A stretch of 63,810 nucleotides of DNA from Acidimicrobiales bacterium (GTDB lineage Bacteria; Actinomycetota; Acidimicrobiia; Acidimicrobiales; MedAcidi-G1), in assembly GCA_014240365.1 (NCBI GenBank), contig JAAZXC010000002.1:1-63810 (forward strand), in the 5' to 3' direction. Below, piece after piece: positions 35,485 through 46,149 of the stretch. How positions within the stretch are numbered: the stretch's first letter is position 1; the number at the start of each line of letters is the position of its first letter. The notes beneath the pieces are model-generated. The model searched no databases, was not told where the DNA came from, and was given only the letters and a program-made list of their open reading frames with translations. Position numbers and translations under genes: made by a program.

Positions 35485-36965
35485 TGCCGCCCGTGGTCAC
35501 CCCCGAGGTCATCTGGTGGGCGCTGGTGCCGCTGCTCGTCCTATCCGCAGGCGGGTTCCTGCTGCTCACCATCGCCTCGCTGGTGAGGCGCCTTCCAGAC
35601 GCCCTACCCCAGGCCTGGACGGTGATCACAGGTCTGGTCGTGCTCGTCGCCACCATCCCCATGTGGGACAGGGTCCAGTCCGACGGGCCCCGGTCCTTCC
35701 TCGGCGGGACGGTTGCCGTGGATGGCTCCACCGTGCTCGTCACTGCCATCCTCGCGATCGCGGTGGTGGCCACGGCCCTGCTGGCCCGGCCGTACCTGGA
35801 GCGCGAGGACCTTCCCGGTGTGGAGCTGTACGTGCTGCTGCTGCTGTCGGCGGCAGGTGGCGTGGTCATGGCATCAGCCGACGACCTGATCGTCCTCTTC
35901 CTGGGTCTTGAGATCCTGTCGATTGCCGCGTACGTGATGGCTGCCCTGCACCTCCGGCGGATCGAATCCCAGGAGGCTGCGCTGAAGTACTTCGTGCTGG
36001 GCGCGTTCGCCTCGGCCTTCCTCCTCTATGGCATGGCACTCATCTACGGGGCCACCGGTTCGACCCGGATGGCACGCATCAGCGGGTACCTGGCGTCGAC
36101 CGTCCTGGTCCAGGACGGAATGCTGCTGGCGGGGATCGCCCTGCTGCTGGTGGGCCTGGCCTTCAAGGTGGCCGCCGTGCCATTCCATGCATGGACCCCG
36201 GACGTCTACCAGGGGGCGCCGAGCCCTGTCGTGGCATGGATGGCCGCCGGAGTGAAGACAGCCGGGTTCGCGGCGATGCTGCGGGTACTGGTGGTGACGC
36301 TGGGTACGCACGCCTCGGACTGGGGCCCGGCCGTAGCGGTGCTGGCCGCTGCCAGCATGGTCGTGGGGGCGTGGGTGGCTGTGCTCCAGACCGATGTCAA
36401 GCGGATGCTGGCCTACTCCTCGATAGCCCATGCCGGGTTCATCCTCCTGGGCATACAGGCGGCCAGTGGGAGGGGTACTGCAGCGGTCTACGTGTACCTC
36501 TTCGTGTACACCCTCCTGGCCACCGGAAGCTTCGCGGTGATCACCACCGTCGGGGGCCGGGGTGATGCAGCCCACGGTCTGGATTCCTACCGGGGACTGG
36601 CGCGCCGTCAGCCGCTGCTGGCCGGGGCCTTCACCGTCCTCCTGCTGGGTCAGGCCGGGATTCCGTTCACCGGTGGATTCGTTGCCAAGCTGGGCGTGCT
36701 GGCGGCAGCGGTTGAGGGCCGCACCTACTGGGTGGCCATAGTGGCCATGGCCGCGGCAGCCGTGGCTGCATTCGTCTACCTGCGCATCCTCGTAGCCATG
36801 TACCTGGAGGACCCGGAGCCGGACACCGCGGAGCGCATCGAGGTGCCCCCCGGCACGATGGTCGTCATCGGGGTGGCGTGCGCCGGGGTGCTCCTGATCG
36901 GGCTCGTCCCGGGGCTCCTCCTGGACATCGCAGCAGACGCCATTCCGGTTCTGGTGGGGGGCTGA
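35484..36965 (+). CDS. nuoN: NADH-quinone oxidoreductase subunit N (complex I-1)
   Basis: Third antiporter-like subunit, 493 residues. Motifs: LFLGLEILSIAAYVMAAL, AVPFHAWTPDVYQGAPSPVVAWM and VKRMLAYSSIAHAGF. Last gene of the 14-gene cluster, which has the complete nuoA-to-nuoN order and almost no intergenic space. 140 bp separate it from the second cluster. Confidence 0.96.
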   Translation: MPPVVTPEVIWWALVPLLVLSAGGFLLLTIASLVRRLPDALPQAWTVITGLVVLVATIPMWDRVQSDGPRSFLGGTVAVDGSTVLVTAILAIAVVATALLARPYLEREDLPGVELYVLLLLSAAGGVVMASADDLIVLFLGLEILSIAAYVMAALHLRRIESQEAALKYFVLGAFASAFLLYGMALIYGATGSTRMARISGYLASTVLVQDGMLLAGIALLLVGLAFKVAAVPFHAWTPDVYQGAPSPVVAWMAAGVKTAGFAAMLRVLVVTLGTHASDWGPAVAVLAAASMVVGAWVAVLQTDVKRMLAYSSIAHAGFILLGIQAASGRGTAAVYVYLFVYTLLATGSFAVITTVGGRGDAAHGLDSYRGLARRQPLLAGAFTVLLLGQAGIPFTGGFVAKLGVLAAAVEGRTYWVAIVAMAAAAVAAFVYLRILVAMYLEDPEPDTAERIEVPPGTMVVIGVACAGVLLIGLVPGLLLDIAADAIPVLVGG

Positions 36966-37091
36966 CCGATGGCATCCGGGAGCCTCAGCGAGCGCAACGG
37001 CCCGTTCTTCGTGATTGCATGGTCGTCCGGTAGCCTGCCCGGGACGCCCGGCAGGTCTGCCCGCCCGTCTTCCCCCGTCCGCTCGACTCGC

Positions 37092-37097
37092 TAGGTT
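37092..37097 (+). promoter_or_regulatory. -10 box of leaderless nuoA2 promoter
   Basis: TAGGTT, 8 nt before the GTG start of nuoA2, no Shine-Dalgarno. No Rex-like palindrome is seen in the 140-bp gap (36966-37105), so the second complex I appears to be controlled separately. Confidence 0.5.
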
Positions 37098-37105
37098 CCC
37101 CATCC

Positions 37106-37471
37106 GTGTCCGACTTCCTTCGCAGCTGGTTGATGCTGGTGGTGTTCGGCGGCCTCGCCGTGCTGCTGGTCTTGGCCTTTCTGGGCCTCGGCAGCCTGCT
37201 CCGGCCCGCTCGCGACACCCCGCAGAAGTTGATGACGTACGAGTCCGGGGTGGATCCCTACGGCGACATGTGGAGCCAGTCCAACATCCGCTACTACGTG
37301 TTTGCGCTGATGTTCGTGCTGTTCGACGTGGAAGCCGTCTTCATCTTCCCGTGGGCCACCCGCCTCGAGGTGTACGACGTGTTCGGCCTGGTCGAGATGG
37401 CCATATTCATATTCATCCTGGCCCTCGGGCTGTTCTACGCCTGGCGCAAGCGCCTGCTGCGGTGGATCTGA
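37106..37471 (+). CDS. nuoA: complex I-2 subunit A
   Basis: 121 residues, three helices, with YESGVDPYGDMWSQSNIRYYVFALMFVLFDVE in place of the YECG loop of the first NuoA. The conserved Glu and Asp of FVLFDVEAVFIFPWA are kept. GTG start behind a leaderless -10 box. First gene of an 11-gene cluster that lacks nuoE, nuoF and nuoG. Confidence 0.95.
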   Translation: MSDFLRSWLMLVVFGGLAVLLVLAFLGLGSLLRPARDTPQKLMTYESGVDPYGDMWSQSNIRYYVFALMFVLFDVEAVFIFPWATRLEVYDVFGLVEMAIFIFILALGLFYAWRKRLLRWI

Positions 37472-37490
37472 GCGGGCGGGGGCTTAGAAG

Positions 37491-37991
37491 ATGGGTCTTG
37501 TAGAGAACGGCAAGCTGCCGAAGCCGTTGACCAAACTGCTCAACGTCAGCCGGAAGTACTCGCTGTGGGTGTACCAGTGGGGTCTCGCCTGCTGTGCCAT
37601 CGAGATGGGAGCGGCGTTCGCCTCGCCGCGCTACGACGTCATGCGTCTCGGCGTGATCCCGTTCCCGGCCAGCCCCCGTCAGGCCGACCTCGTGGTGGTC
37701 TCCGGCACGGTGACCGACAAGATGGCCCCTGCCGTACGACGCCTCTACGAGCAGATGCCCGAGCCCAAGTACGTGATCTCCATGGGTTCGTGTGCGAACT
37801 GCGGCGGCCCCTACTGGGACAGCTACTCGGTCACGAAGGGCGTGGACCAGATCATTCCGGTGGACGTCTACGTGCCGGGCTGTCCGCCACGCCCCGAGGC
37901 CCTCCTGGAGGGCATCGTGCTGCTCCAGGAGCGCATCGCCACCGAGGACATGGCCGAACGCTGGACAGGTGATCCAATTGTCGTCACCTGA
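37491..37991 (+). CDS. nuoB: complex I-2 subunit B
   Basis: 166 residues. All four N2-cluster cysteines are present: [22 protein letters not shown] and [10 protein letters not shown]. It lacks the C-terminal extension of the first NuoB and differs from it across the whole length, so the two clusters are not a recent duplication. Confidence 0.96.
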   Translation: MGLVENGKLPKPLTKLLNVSRKYSLWVYQWGLACCAIEMGAAFASPRYDVMRLGVIPFPASPRQADLVVVSGTVTDKMAPAVRRLYEQMPEPKYVISMGSCANCGGPYWDSYSVTKGVDQIIPVDVYVPGCPPRPEALLEGIVLLQERIATEDMAERWTGDPIVVT

Positions 37992-38667
37992 GGCAACCGA
38001 CGAGGTGGACTCTGCTACGGACGCACCGCCGGTCGACGAACGTCGCGATGCCGTGGTCGCAGCCCTCACCGACGCTCTCGGCGACGGTCTGGTCGAGTCG
38101 CACGTGGAGGCCGGGATCGACCTCTGCGTGAGGGTCACCGCTGATGCATGGGTGGAGGCCGGCCGTGCACTGCGTGACGGCTGCGCCATGTCGTACTTCG
38201 GATTCCTCTCGGCCATCGACTGGATGCCGTCGCCCTACGGCCGTGACATGGATGCCCAGGTCGACCTGGAGCCGGCCGTCGACGCCGAGCCGACGGCAAT
38301 TGAGTGGGGCCTGGCCGGAGGTGCCACCCGCTTCCAGCTCCTGGCTCGCGTGCATGACCCGATTGGCCACCTCGGTGTCACGGTCAAGGCTGACCTGGTC
38401 GGGGACCGGCCCGAGGTCGATTCCTGGATCGGTGTCTACCCGGGTGCCAACTGGCATGAGCGGGAGGCCTGGGAGATGTTCGGCATCTCGTTCAGGGGCC
38501 ACCCCAACCAGATACACCTGTACCTGCCCTCACATTTCGAGGGGAACCCGCTCCGCAAGGACTATCCGCTCCTGGCCCGCCGCGTGAAGCCGTGGCCCGG
38601 CATCGTCGACGTCGAGCTGATGCCCGGCGGGGACGATGTCGGAGACGACGAGGGGGAGGGCTCATGA
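37978..38667 (+). CDS. nuoC: complex I-2 subunit C
   Basis: About 229 residues. The signature [39 protein letters not shown] is intact. The start is ambiguous: TTG 37978 has AGGTGA 5 nt upstream and is preferred, while GTG 37969 is in frame but lacks a ribosome site. It overlaps the end of nuoB2 by 14 nt. A variable acidic N-terminus precedes the core. Confidence 0.93.
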   Translation: MSSPEATDEVDSATDAPPVDERRDAVVAALTDALGDGLVESHVEAGIDLCVRVTADAWVEAGRALRDGCAMSYFGFLSAIDWMPSPYGRDMDAQVDLEPAVDAEPTAIEWGLAGGATRFQLLARVHDPIGHLGVTVKADLVGDRPEVDSWIGVYPGANWHEREAWEMFGISFRGHPNQIHLYLPSHFEGNPLRKDYPLLARRVKPWPGIVDVELMPGGDDVGDDEGEGS

Positions 38668-39836
38668 CCGCAGTGGACGACCCCCGCCAGCTCGCCTACA
38701 TCGCCGGGCAGGCCAGCGACGCCCGGGTGAACCTGGAGATCGAGACCGAGGGCATGACCCTCAACATCGGACCGCAGCACCCCGCCACGCACGGCACGCT
38801 GCGAATAGTCGTGAAGTTGGACGGCGAACGGGTGATGCGTGCCGAGCCGATCATGGGCTACATGCACCGCGGCTACGAGAAGCTGACCGAGGTCCGCACC
38901 TACCCACAGGTCACCTCGCTCATCAACCGCATCGACTGGTTGGGCAGCTTCGCCAACGAGGTGCCGTTCATCCTTGCGGCCGAGCAGATCATGGGCGTCG
39001 AGGCGCCGCCGCGTGCCCAGTGGATCCGCACGCTGCTCTTCGAGCTCTCCCGGATCGCCAACGTCGTCCTGTTCCTCGGCGACATGGGTGTGCAGCTGGG
39101 CGCAGTCACCCCGGTGTTCTTCGCATTCCGCGACCGTGAGTTCGTGCTGAACCAGATCGAGGCCGTCACCGGTGGTCGGTTCCACCCCAACTTCGATCGC
39201 ATCGGCGGCCTCAAGGACGACATCCCCAGGGGATGGACCGAAGAGACCAAGGGCGTGCTGGGTCGGATCAGGAAGTTCTGCGATGAGATGGAGGACCTCG
39301 TCACCGGTAACGAGATCTTCCAGGCCCGGACCCGTGGGATCGGCGTCATCCCGGCAGACGTGGGGCTCTCCTATGGCCTCTCCGGCGCCAACATCCGTGC
39401 CAGCGGGGTCGATTGGGACCTGCGTCGTGACGGTGGCAGCGGCCTCGTCTATGACAAGTTGGATTGGAAGGTCTGGACGCATCCGGACGGCGACTCGTTC
39501 GCCCGCTACTGGGTGAGGCTCCAGGAGGTCCGCGAGGCCTGCAACATGGTCGAGCAGCTGCTGGACGGCATACCGCCCGGCCCGGTCATGGCCAAGGTGC
39601 CGCGCATAATCAAGGTCCCGCCCGGCGAGGCCTACGTTGAGACCGAGAACCCGCTCGGAGTCATGGGCTACTACGTGGTCTCCAAGGGCGACCTGGTTCC
39701 CTACCGGGTGAAGATCCGCTCAGCGTCGTTCAGCAACGTCTCGATCACGCCATGGCTGCTCGAGGGCACCTACGTGCCTGACGTGGTCTCGATCCTGGCC
39801 AGCCTCTACTTCATCCTCGGGGACATAGACCGGTGA
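38664..39836 (+). CDS. nuoD: complex I-2 subunit D, quinone-site Tyr replaced by Trp
   Basis: 390 residues from ATG 38664 (ATGA overlap with nuoC2). The quinone-pocket His43 is in HPATHGTLR, and [12 protein letters not shown] is conserved. The residue 49 positions later, a Tyr in nearly all complex I NuoD proteins (Tyr123 in the first copy), is Trp92 in NRIDWLG; Arg89, the NDUFS2-type methylation position, is kept. The C-terminal half also departs from the norm (RSASFSNVS for RAPSFVNLQ). It ends GDIDR. Confidence 0.95.
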   Translation: MTAVDDPRQLAYIAGQASDARVNLEIETEGMTLNIGPQHPATHGTLRIVVKLDGERVMRAEPIMGYMHRGYEKLTEVRTYPQVTSLINRIDWLGSFANEVPFILAAEQIMGVEAPPRAQWIRTLLFELSRIANVVLFLGDMGVQLGAVTPVFFAFRDREFVLNQIEAVTGGRFHPNFDRIGGLKDDIPRGWTEETKGVLGRIRKFCDEMEDLVTGNEIFQARTRGIGVIPADVGLSYGLSGANIRASGVDWDLRRDGGSGLVYDKLDWKVWTHPDGDSFARYWVRLQEVREACNMVEQLLDGIPPGPVMAKVPRIIKVPPGEAYVETENPLGVMGYYVVSKGDLVPYRVKIRSASFSNVSITPWLLEGTYVPDVVSILASLYFILGDIDR

Positions 39837-40873
39837 GCGATTTCCTGACGCTCGCCGTCGAGCTGGCCTGGTGGCAGCAGACCGGCATCCGCGCGGTCGT
39901 AGGTCTGGTGGCGGTGCTGCTCCCCGCCGGCACGCTCGTCTACCTCTTCCTGTTCAAGATGATGAGCTTCATGCAGAGCCGCCTGGGCCCCATGGAGGCT
40001 GGACCGCACGGGTCACTGCAGCTGCTGGCCGAGGTCGGGAAGTTCCTCCAGAAGGAGGACATCGTTCCCGAGAAGGCCGATCGCATCGTGTTCAAGGCGG
40101 CGCCGTTCGTGGTGCTCATCTCCACCTTCCTGCTGGTGCTCGTCATCCCGGCTGGACCGGACGCGTGGTTCATAGACGTGGACACCGGGATCTTCCTGGC
40201 GTTGGCCGTCTCCTCGATCTCGGTGATCGGGATCCTGATGGCCGGCTGGGCGTCGTCGTCGAAGTACTCGCTGCTGGGTGCCCTGAGGGCAGCAGGCCAG
40301 CTCGTCGCCTACGAACTGCCGCTGGTGCTCGCAGTGGTCGGCGTTGTCATCCAGGCCGGCACGCTGAACGTGCAGGGCATCGTCATGGCCCAGGCCACCG
40401 GCGAGATCTTCGGCTGGGGCGGCATTGGCAACCCCTTCATCTTCACCCAGTTCCTGGGTTTCGCCATCTTCCTGGTGGCGGTCCAGGCAGAGCTCACGCA
40501 GCCGCCGTTCGACATGCCGGTGGCCGAATCGGAGCTCGTCACCGGTTACCTCACCGAGTACTCCGGCCTGCGCTTCCTGCTGTTCTTCATCGGCGAGTTC
40601 GCCACCGCCGGCATCTTCGCCGCACTGGCCGCCACGCTGTTCCTGGGCGGTTGGTACGTGCCCGGCATCGACCCGACGAGCGACCTGTTCAACGTCATAG
40701 GCCCGGCGGTCCTGCTCGGCAAGGTGATCCTGGTCTCCTTCCTGATCTTCTGGTTCCGGTTCACCTACCCACGGTTCCGCGAGGACCAGCTCCAGCAGCT
40801 GGCCTGGAAGGTCCTCATCCCTCTGTCGCTAGTCAACATCGTCGTCACCGGCGTGCTGAAGGTGGTCTTCTGA
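39833..40873 (+). CDS. nuoH: complex I-2 subunit H
   Basis: 346 residues, eight helices. [53 protein letters not shown] and TEYSGLRF are conserved. GTG start overlapping nuoD2. It lacks the extra C-terminal helix of the first NuoH. Confidence 0.96.
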   Translation: MSDFLTLAVELAWWQQTGIRAVVGLVAVLLPAGTLVYLFLFKMMSFMQSRLGPMEAGPHGSLQLLAEVGKFLQKEDIVPEKADRIVFKAAPFVVLISTFLLVLVIPAGPDAWFIDVDTGIFLALAVSSISVIGILMAGWASSSKYSLLGALRAAGQLVAYELPLVLAVVGVVIQAGTLNVQGIVMAQATGEIFGWGGIGNPFIFTQFLGFAIFLVAVQAELTQPPFDMPVAESELVTGYLTEYSGLRFLLFFIGEFATAGIFAALAATLFLGGWYVPGIDPTSDLFNVIGPAVLLGKVILVSFLIFWFRFTYPRFREDQLQQLAWKVLIPLSLVNIVVTGVLKVVF

Positions 40874-41382
40874 TGCCAGGAACACTGAAGATGCCCGGTC
40901 TGCTCAAGGGCCTCGGCGTCACCTTCAGGACGATGGTGCGCACCCTCACGAAGGGATCGCACACCGTCCAGTACCCGAGGGTCAAGGAAGCCCCCGCCCC
41001 CAGGGCCCGCGGCGTGATCACGCTCCACGAGGAGAACTGCACCTCGTGCATGCTGTGCGCCCGTGAGTGCCCGGACTGGTGCATCTACATCGAGGGCCAC
41101 AAGTACAAGGCACCGCCACGCCGCCCCGGTGGCAAGCCCCGCCTGAAGAACGCCCTGGACCGCTTCGATATCGACTTCGCCCTGTGCATGTACTGCGGAA
41201 TCTGCGTAGATGTGTGCCCGTTCGATGCACTGTTCTGGTCCCCGGAGTTCGAGTACTCGGAGCCGAATATCGCGGATCTCCTCCACGACAAGACGAAGCT
41301 CGGCCAGTGGATGGAGACCGTCCCTGACTTCCAGGAGTACGAGTCGGGCAGCGAAGCCAAGAAGCCGACGGTGCCACAGTGA
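40873..41382 (+). CDS. nuoI: complex I-2 subunit I
   Basis: 169 residues with two [4Fe-4S] motifs, [12 protein letters not shown] and [12 protein letters not shown], separated by a basic, Pro-rich loop ([17 protein letters not shown]) that could dock an acidic electron donor such as ferredoxin; that docking is inference. ATG 40873 overlaps nuoH2; the longer frame inside nuoH2 is rejected. With no E/F/G genes, NuoI2 is the most peripheral cluster-bearing subunit of this enzyme. Confidence 0.95.
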   Translation: MPGTLKMPGLLKGLGVTFRTMVRTLTKGSHTVQYPRVKEAPAPRARGVITLHEENCTSCMLCARECPDWCIYIEGHKYKAPPRRPGGKPRLKNALDRFDIDFALCMYCGICVDVCPFDALFWSPEFEYSEPNIADLLHDKTKLGQWMETVPDFQEYESGSEAKKPTVPQ

Positions 41383-41924
41383 CCGTCCTTGCCGCCCTGG
41401 AGGGCATGGACCGCCTGTCGGGCGGCGACGTCCTCGTGGCGCAGAACGTGGCCTTCGCCATCATGGCGATCACGATGGTCGCCAGCGCACTGCGAATGGT
41501 GACCACACGCAACGTGGTCCACGCCGCCCTCTACCTCGTGATCGTGCTGGCCGGGGTGGCCGGCATCTTCATCCTGCTGGGCGCCGAGTTCCTGGGCGTG
41601 ACCCAGATAATGGTCTACATCGGCGCCATCGTCGTCCTCTTCCTGTTCGGCATCCTGCTCACGAAGGGCTCCTTCGGCGATGACGACGGGGTAACCGGCG
41701 AGAGGCGCCTCATGGCCGGCCTCGTCGGGTTCCTGGTGTTCGGCGTGATGACTGCAGCCCTGGTCGAGTCGTTCGCCGATGCCGAGCTCTCCCGGTCGGG
41801 CCCGTCCACCACGGCCGACATCGCCGACAGCATCTTCAGCGCCTACATCGTGCCCTTCGAGGCCGTCTCGGTGCTGCTGCTGGCAGCCCTGATCGGGGCC
41901 ATCGTCGTGGCCAGGAAGGACTGA
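41379..41924 (+). CDS. nuoJ: complex I-2 subunit J
   Basis: 181 residues, five helices; [28 protein letters not shown] is the conserved helix 3. GTG start overlapping nuoI2 by 4 nt. Confidence 0.95.
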   Translation: MTVLAALEGMDRLSGGDVLVAQNVAFAIMAITMVASALRMVTTRNVVHAALYLVIVLAGVAGIFILLGAEFLGVTQIMVYIGAIVVLFLFGILLTKGSFGDDDGVTGERRLMAGLVGFLVFGVMTAALVESFADAELSRSGPSTTADIADSIFSAYIVPFEAVSVLLLAALIGAIVVARKD

Positions 41925-41925
41925 C

Positions 41926-42225
41926 ATGCTGCTGAACCAGTTCCTGCTGCTGTCCGCCGTCCTCTTCTCGATCGGGGTCTACGGGGTCCTCGCCCGCCGC
42001 AACGGCGTGCTGCTGCTCATGTCGATCGAGTTGATCCTGAACGCTGTCAACATCAACCTCGTGGCCTTCGCTGCATTCACCGGCACCATCGGCGGCGAGG
42101 TGTTCGCCCTCTTCGTCATCGCCGTGGCTGCCGCCGAGGTCGGTGTGGGGCTGGCCATGGTGCTGCTTCTCTACCGCAGCAGCCGGACCATTGATCTCAC
42201 CACCGTCGACAGGTTGAGGGGCTGA
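41926..42225 (+). CDS. nuoK: complex I-2 subunit K
   Basis: 99 residues, three helices, with both channel glutamates ([16 protein letters not shown] and [16 protein letters not shown]). ATG is 1 nt after nuoJ2. Confidence 0.96.
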   Translation: MLLNQFLLLSAVLFSIGVYGVLARRNGVLLLMSIELILNAVNINLVAFAAFTGTIGGEVFALFVIAVAAAEVGVGLAMVLLLYRSSRTIDLTTVDRLRG

Positions 42226-42229
42226 CACG

Positions 42230-44494
42230 ATGAACAACCTCCTCATTGCCGCTCTGTCCGCCGACGCCGGTCTCCCGCTCGGAATAACCGAGGGTGGCAG
42301 TTGGCTGCTCCGCAACGTCTGGCTGATCCCCCTCCTGCCGGCGCTGTCGTTCGTCCTTATCCTCACGTTCGGGAAGCGCATGCCACACGGCGGCTCCGAG
42401 CTGGGCATCGCTGCTGTGGGCATCGCCTTCGTGCTGGCGCTGCTGACCGGCATCGCCTGGGTGGACCACCGCGACAACTCCCATGACCAGGAAGTCCATG
42501 TGGCGGTCGTCCAGTTCGACGACCACGGCGTCGGGCACGGAGACGGGTCTGAGGAAGGCCACGGTGGCGGTCATCCGTCCCTGGCCGTGCACCGCACCGC
42601 CATCTGGTTCCAGGCCGGTGGCATGGAGTTCACGGTCGGGACCCTGGTCGACGGCCTGGCGGTGATGATGCTCGTCGTGGTGACCCTCGTGTCACTGCTG
42701 GTGCACGTGTATTCCACCGAGTACGTACACGGTGACCGTCGCTACACCCATTACTTCGCGTTCCTGTCGCTGTTCAGCGCCTCGATGCTCCTTCTGGTGG
42801 TCTCGGAGAACACCCTTCAGCTGCTCTGCGCCTGGGAGCTCGTGGGTGTCTGCTCCTTTGTCCTGATCGGACACTGGTGGGAGGAGAAGCCCAACAGCGA
42901 TGCGGCATTGAAGGCATTCCTCACCAACCGGGTCGGCGACATGGGCCTACTCGTCGGTGTGACCGTGCTGTTCTTCGCAGCCGGCTCGGCACTACCGGGC
43001 CGCTTCGGGTCGTTCTCCATTGCCGAGACGAACGCCCTGGCGTCCAGCGGGATGCTGTCGCACACGGCGCTGCTGGTGGCCTCCTGCGGCCTCATGGCAG
43101 CGGTGATGTCCAAGTCGGGACAGTTCTTCCTGCACACCTGGCTGCCCGACGCCATGGCTGGCCCCACTCCCGTGTCGGCACTCATCCACGCAGCCACCAT
43201 GGTGGTGGCCGGCGTGTTCATGATCGCCCGCTTGTACGGCGTCTTCTTCGAGGGCTTCCAGATCGGTGGCAGCTCCATCAACCTGATGGCCTTCATCGGC
43301 GGCCTGACCACCATCGTCGGAGCCTGCCTGGCCTTCGTGCAGCGCGACATCAAGAAGGTGCTGGCCTACTCGACGATCTCGCAGCTGGGATACATGGTCA
43401 TGGCGCTCGGGGTGGGTGCGTGGACGGCGGCCGTCTTCCACCTGTTCACCCACGCCTTCTTCAAGGCCTGCCTGTTCCTGGGCTCCGGCTCGGTCGCCCA
43501 CGCCGTGCACAGTTTCGACATGAAGTCGGACATGGGTGGACTGCGCAAGCACATGCCGCACACCTACCGGACGTTCATGATCGGCACGATCGCCCTCGCC
43601 GGCCTGCCGCCCCTCGCCGGGTTCTGGTCCAAGGACGAGATCCTCGTCGGAACCGGCGGATGGGGGCTCCTCGGTGGCACCGGCGGAAACGGCGCCTACA
43701 CACTGATGCTGGGCATGGGCATGGTGACGGCGGCGCTGACCGCCGCCTACATGACCCGGTGCGTGTACCTGACGTTCTTCGGCGAGTTCCGTGGCCACGG
43801 CGAACCGCATGAGTCCGGTCCCCGTATCACCGTGCCGCTCTGGATCCTGGCGGGTCTGGCCATCGTCGCCGGCTTCCTGAACCTGCCCACCGGCTTCCAG
43901 CTCGCTCCCGGGTCGCTCCAGGAACGCTTCGGCCACTACGTGGAGCCCGTGGCCGGCTACTTCCCGGCCATCACGCATGCCACGCCCAGCTGGTCGCTCG
44001 CCATTGCCTCGACGCTGGTGGTGATGGGCGGTATCGCAGCCTCCGGCTACTACTACTTCGTGAAGGTGGAGGCGGCCTCGAAGGCGGCCGGAACCAGCCT
44101 CACCGAGCTGCCCGACGGCCCGACCACCAGGTATCCGGTGGTTGCAATGGGTTACAAGTTGCTTGACAACAAGTACTACCTGGACCACCTCTACAACGGG
44201 GTGATCGCCAACGGCACCAAGGGTCCACTGGCCCGTCTGGTATACCGGTTCAACCAGCAGGTCATCGACAGGACGGTCGATGTCGTGGGTGAGACCGCCG
44301 TCAAGGTGGGCACGGTCGTCTACGACAGGATCGATCAGTTGGTGGTCGACGGGGCGGTCAACGCCTCAGGCCGCGCATCCTCCGGGATGGGCGAGGAACT
44401 TCGAAGGGTCAACTCCGGCAAGGTCCAGAGCTACGCGGCGATTCTGTTCGCGGCAGCAACGGTCCTGGCCGGAGTGCTCATAGTCATCGTCTAG
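42230..44494 (+). CDS. nuoL: complex I-2 subunit L, with His-rich loop
   Basis: 754-residue antiporter-like pump. Core: LLCAWELVGVCSFVLIGHWW, WLPDAMAGPTPVSALIHAATMV, IKKVLAYSTISQLGYM and LAGFWSKDEIL. Between the second and third hydrophobic segments, residues 80-121 form a hydrophilic loop with eight histidines plus many Asp/Glu/Gly (for example DDHGVGHGDGSEEGHGGGH), resembling a metal-binding patch. The long C-terminal amphipathic region and final anchor helix are present. Confidence 0.95.
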   Translation: MNNLLIAALSADAGLPLGITEGGSWLLRNVWLIPLLPALSFVLILTFGKRMPHGGSELGIAAVGIAFVLALLTGIAWVDHRDNSHDQEVHVAVVQFDDHGVGHGDGSEEGHGGGHPSLAVHRTAIWFQAGGMEFTVGTLVDGLAVMMLVVVTLVSLLVHVYSTEYVHGDRRYTHYFAFLSLFSASMLLLVVSENTLQLLCAWELVGVCSFVLIGHWWEEKPNSDAALKAFLTNRVGDMGLLVGVTVLFFAAGSALPGRFGSFSIAETNALASSGMLSHTALLVASCGLMAAVMSKSGQFFLHTWLPDAMAGPTPVSALIHAATMVVAGVFMIARLYGVFFEGFQIGGSSINLMAFIGGLTTIVGACLAFVQRDIKKVLAYSTISQLGYMVMALGVGAWTAAVFHLFTHAFFKACLFLGSGSVAHAVHSFDMKSDMGGLRKHMPHTYRTFMIGTIALAGLPPLAGFWSKDEILVGTGGWGLLGGTGGNGAYTLMLGMGMVTAALTAAYMTRCVYLTFFGEFRGHGEPHESGPRITVPLWILAGLAIVAGFLNLPTGFQLAPGSLQERFGHYVEPVAGYFPAITHATPSWSLAIASTLVVMGGIAASGYYYFVKVEAASKAAGTSLTELPDGPTTRYPVVAMGYKLLDNKYYLDHLYNGVIANGTKGPLARLVYRFNQQVIDRTVDVVGETAVKVGTVVYDRIDQLVVDGAVNASGRASSGMGEELRRVNSGKVQSYAAILFAAATVLAGVLIVIV

Positions 44495-44505
44495 GAGACG
44501 CCGAC

Positions 44506-46146
44506 ATGGAAAATCTGCTCGACGGCTGGGGTATCACCCTCGCCACCTTCTCACCGCTGGTCGGTGTGGCGATCATGATGGTCATCCCGGGGGGGCGGGA
44601 GCACCAGCACAAGATGGTCGCGCTCGTGACCTCCCTGTGGGTGGCGTTCATCGGCGTGCTGCTCCTCATCGAATTCGACATGGGCCACACCGCCCAGTTG
44701 CAGTTCGCCGTTGACAAGCCGTGGATCGACGTGATCTCCAGCAGGTACCTGGTGGGTATCGACGGCATGTCCCTGCCGCTCATCCTGCTGACCATGCTGA
44801 TCGTGCCGTTGTGCATCATCTACAGCTGGGACCACTTCCCGGAGCCTGTGAACCCGAAGGCATTCCTGATCCTGATCCTGATCCTCGAGACGGGGATGAT
44901 CGGCACGTTCGTGGCCCAGGACCTGGTGCTGTTCTTCGTGTTCTTCGAGGTCGTGCTGCTCCCGATGTTCTTCATGATCGCCGTGTGGGGCGGCGAGGAC
45001 CGTCGCTACGCCTCCCTCAAGTTCTTCCTGTACACCCTGTTCGGCTCAGCACTGATGCTGGTCAGCTTCCTGGCCCTGTTCTTCCTGACGGGAGCGGACA
45101 CGTTCTCCTTCACGGGCCTTTCCGATGCGGTGGCAGCCGGCGGGGTGTCGCACACAGCCCAGCTCTGGATCTTCGGTGGGATGTTCCTGGGCTTCGCCAT
45201 CAAGGTGCCGATGTTCCCGTTCCACACGTGGCTGCCAGACGCCCACACCCAGGCCCCCACGGTCGGGTCGGTCATCCTGGCTGCCGTTCTCCTGAAGCTG
45301 GGCACCTACGGCTTCGTGCGCATCGCCATCCCGATCCTGCCTGAGGCAGCGGTGGTGTGGGCCCCATGGATCGGCCTCCTGGCGGTCATCGGCATCATCT
45401 ACGGCGCCCTCGGGTGCCTTGCCCAGACCGACATGAAGCGACTCATCGCCTTCTCGTCCGTTGCCCACATGGGCTTCGTGATGCTTGGCATCGCCACGCT
45501 CACGGACTTCGGCATCAACGCAGCGATCATGGGGATGGTCGCCCACGGTCTCATCACCGGAATGCTCTTCTTCGTCGCCGGTTCTGTGAAGGACCGGTTC
45601 CACACCCTGGAGATCAGCCGCCTCGGTGGGCTGCTGGTACAGGCCCCGCGCATGGGCTGGGTCTTCGGCTTCTGCGTCATGGCTTCGCTGGGACTTCCCG
45701 GCCTGGCCGGCTTCTGGGGTGAGTTCCCGGCGATCCTGTCGGCGTATCAGCCGGCCAACGGCGTACCCGTCGAGGTCTTCCGGACGTACATGGTGATCGC
45801 CGCTCTCGGCACGGTCCTTGCGGCCGGCTACCTGCTCTGGCTGCTGCAGCGCGTCGCGTTCGGCAACCCGACAGAGGAGTTCGCCGAGGACCCGAACATC
45901 ACGGACACCACGAAGCACGAGTGGATCGCCTGGGCACCGCTGCTGGCGCTCATCGTGGCGATCGGCGTCTACCCGAACCTGGTCTTCCGGGTCACGGACG
46001 GCGCGGTGGACGCCTCGCTGAACGAGTGTCTGCGGGTCGACGAGCGTGTCCTGACGGCCGCCGAGGTGGCTGAGCTGGGGTGCAGCGACGTCTATGGCCT
46101 CGGTGGTGGCTCCGACGCTCCCGTAGAGCACGCAGCCGGGAACTAG
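44506..46146 (+). CDS. nuoM: complex I-2 subunit M
   Basis: 546 residues. FFVFFEVVLLPMFFMIAVWGG, MFPFHTWLPDAHTQAPTVGSV and MKRLIAFSSVAHMGF are conserved. A C-terminal extension of about 40 residues contains two cysteines (NECLRVDER and ELGCSDV) of unknown role. Starts 11 nt after nuoL2. Confidence 0.95.
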   Translation: MENLLDGWGITLATFSPLVGVAIMMVIPGGREHQHKMVALVTSLWVAFIGVLLLIEFDMGHTAQLQFAVDKPWIDVISSRYLVGIDGMSLPLILLTMLIVPLCIIYSWDHFPEPVNPKAFLILILILETGMIGTFVAQDLVLFFVFFEVVLLPMFFMIAVWGGEDRRYASLKFFLYTLFGSALMLVSFLALFFLTGADTFSFTGLSDAVAAGGVSHTAQLWIFGGMFLGFAIKVPMFPFHTWLPDAHTQAPTVGSVILAAVLLKLGTYGFVRIAIPILPEAAVVWAPWIGLLAVIGIIYGALGCLAQTDMKRLIAFSSVAHMGFVMLGIATLTDFGINAAIMGMVAHGLITGMLFFVAGSVKDRFHTLEISRLGGLLVQAPRMGWVFGFCVMASLGLPGLAGFWGEFPAILSAYQPANGVPVEVFRTYMVIAALGTVLAAGYLLWLLQRVAFGNPTEEFAEDPNITDTTKHEWIAWAPLLALIVAIGVYPNLVFRVTDGAVDASLNECLRVDERVLTAAEVAELGCSDVYGLGGGSDAPVEHAAGN

Positions 46147-46149
46147 TCC

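Noticed and set aside
36966..37105. Rex operator before nuoA2
   Set aside because: No TGTGAA/TTCACA-type palindrome is present in the 140-bp gap; only the -10 box is supported.
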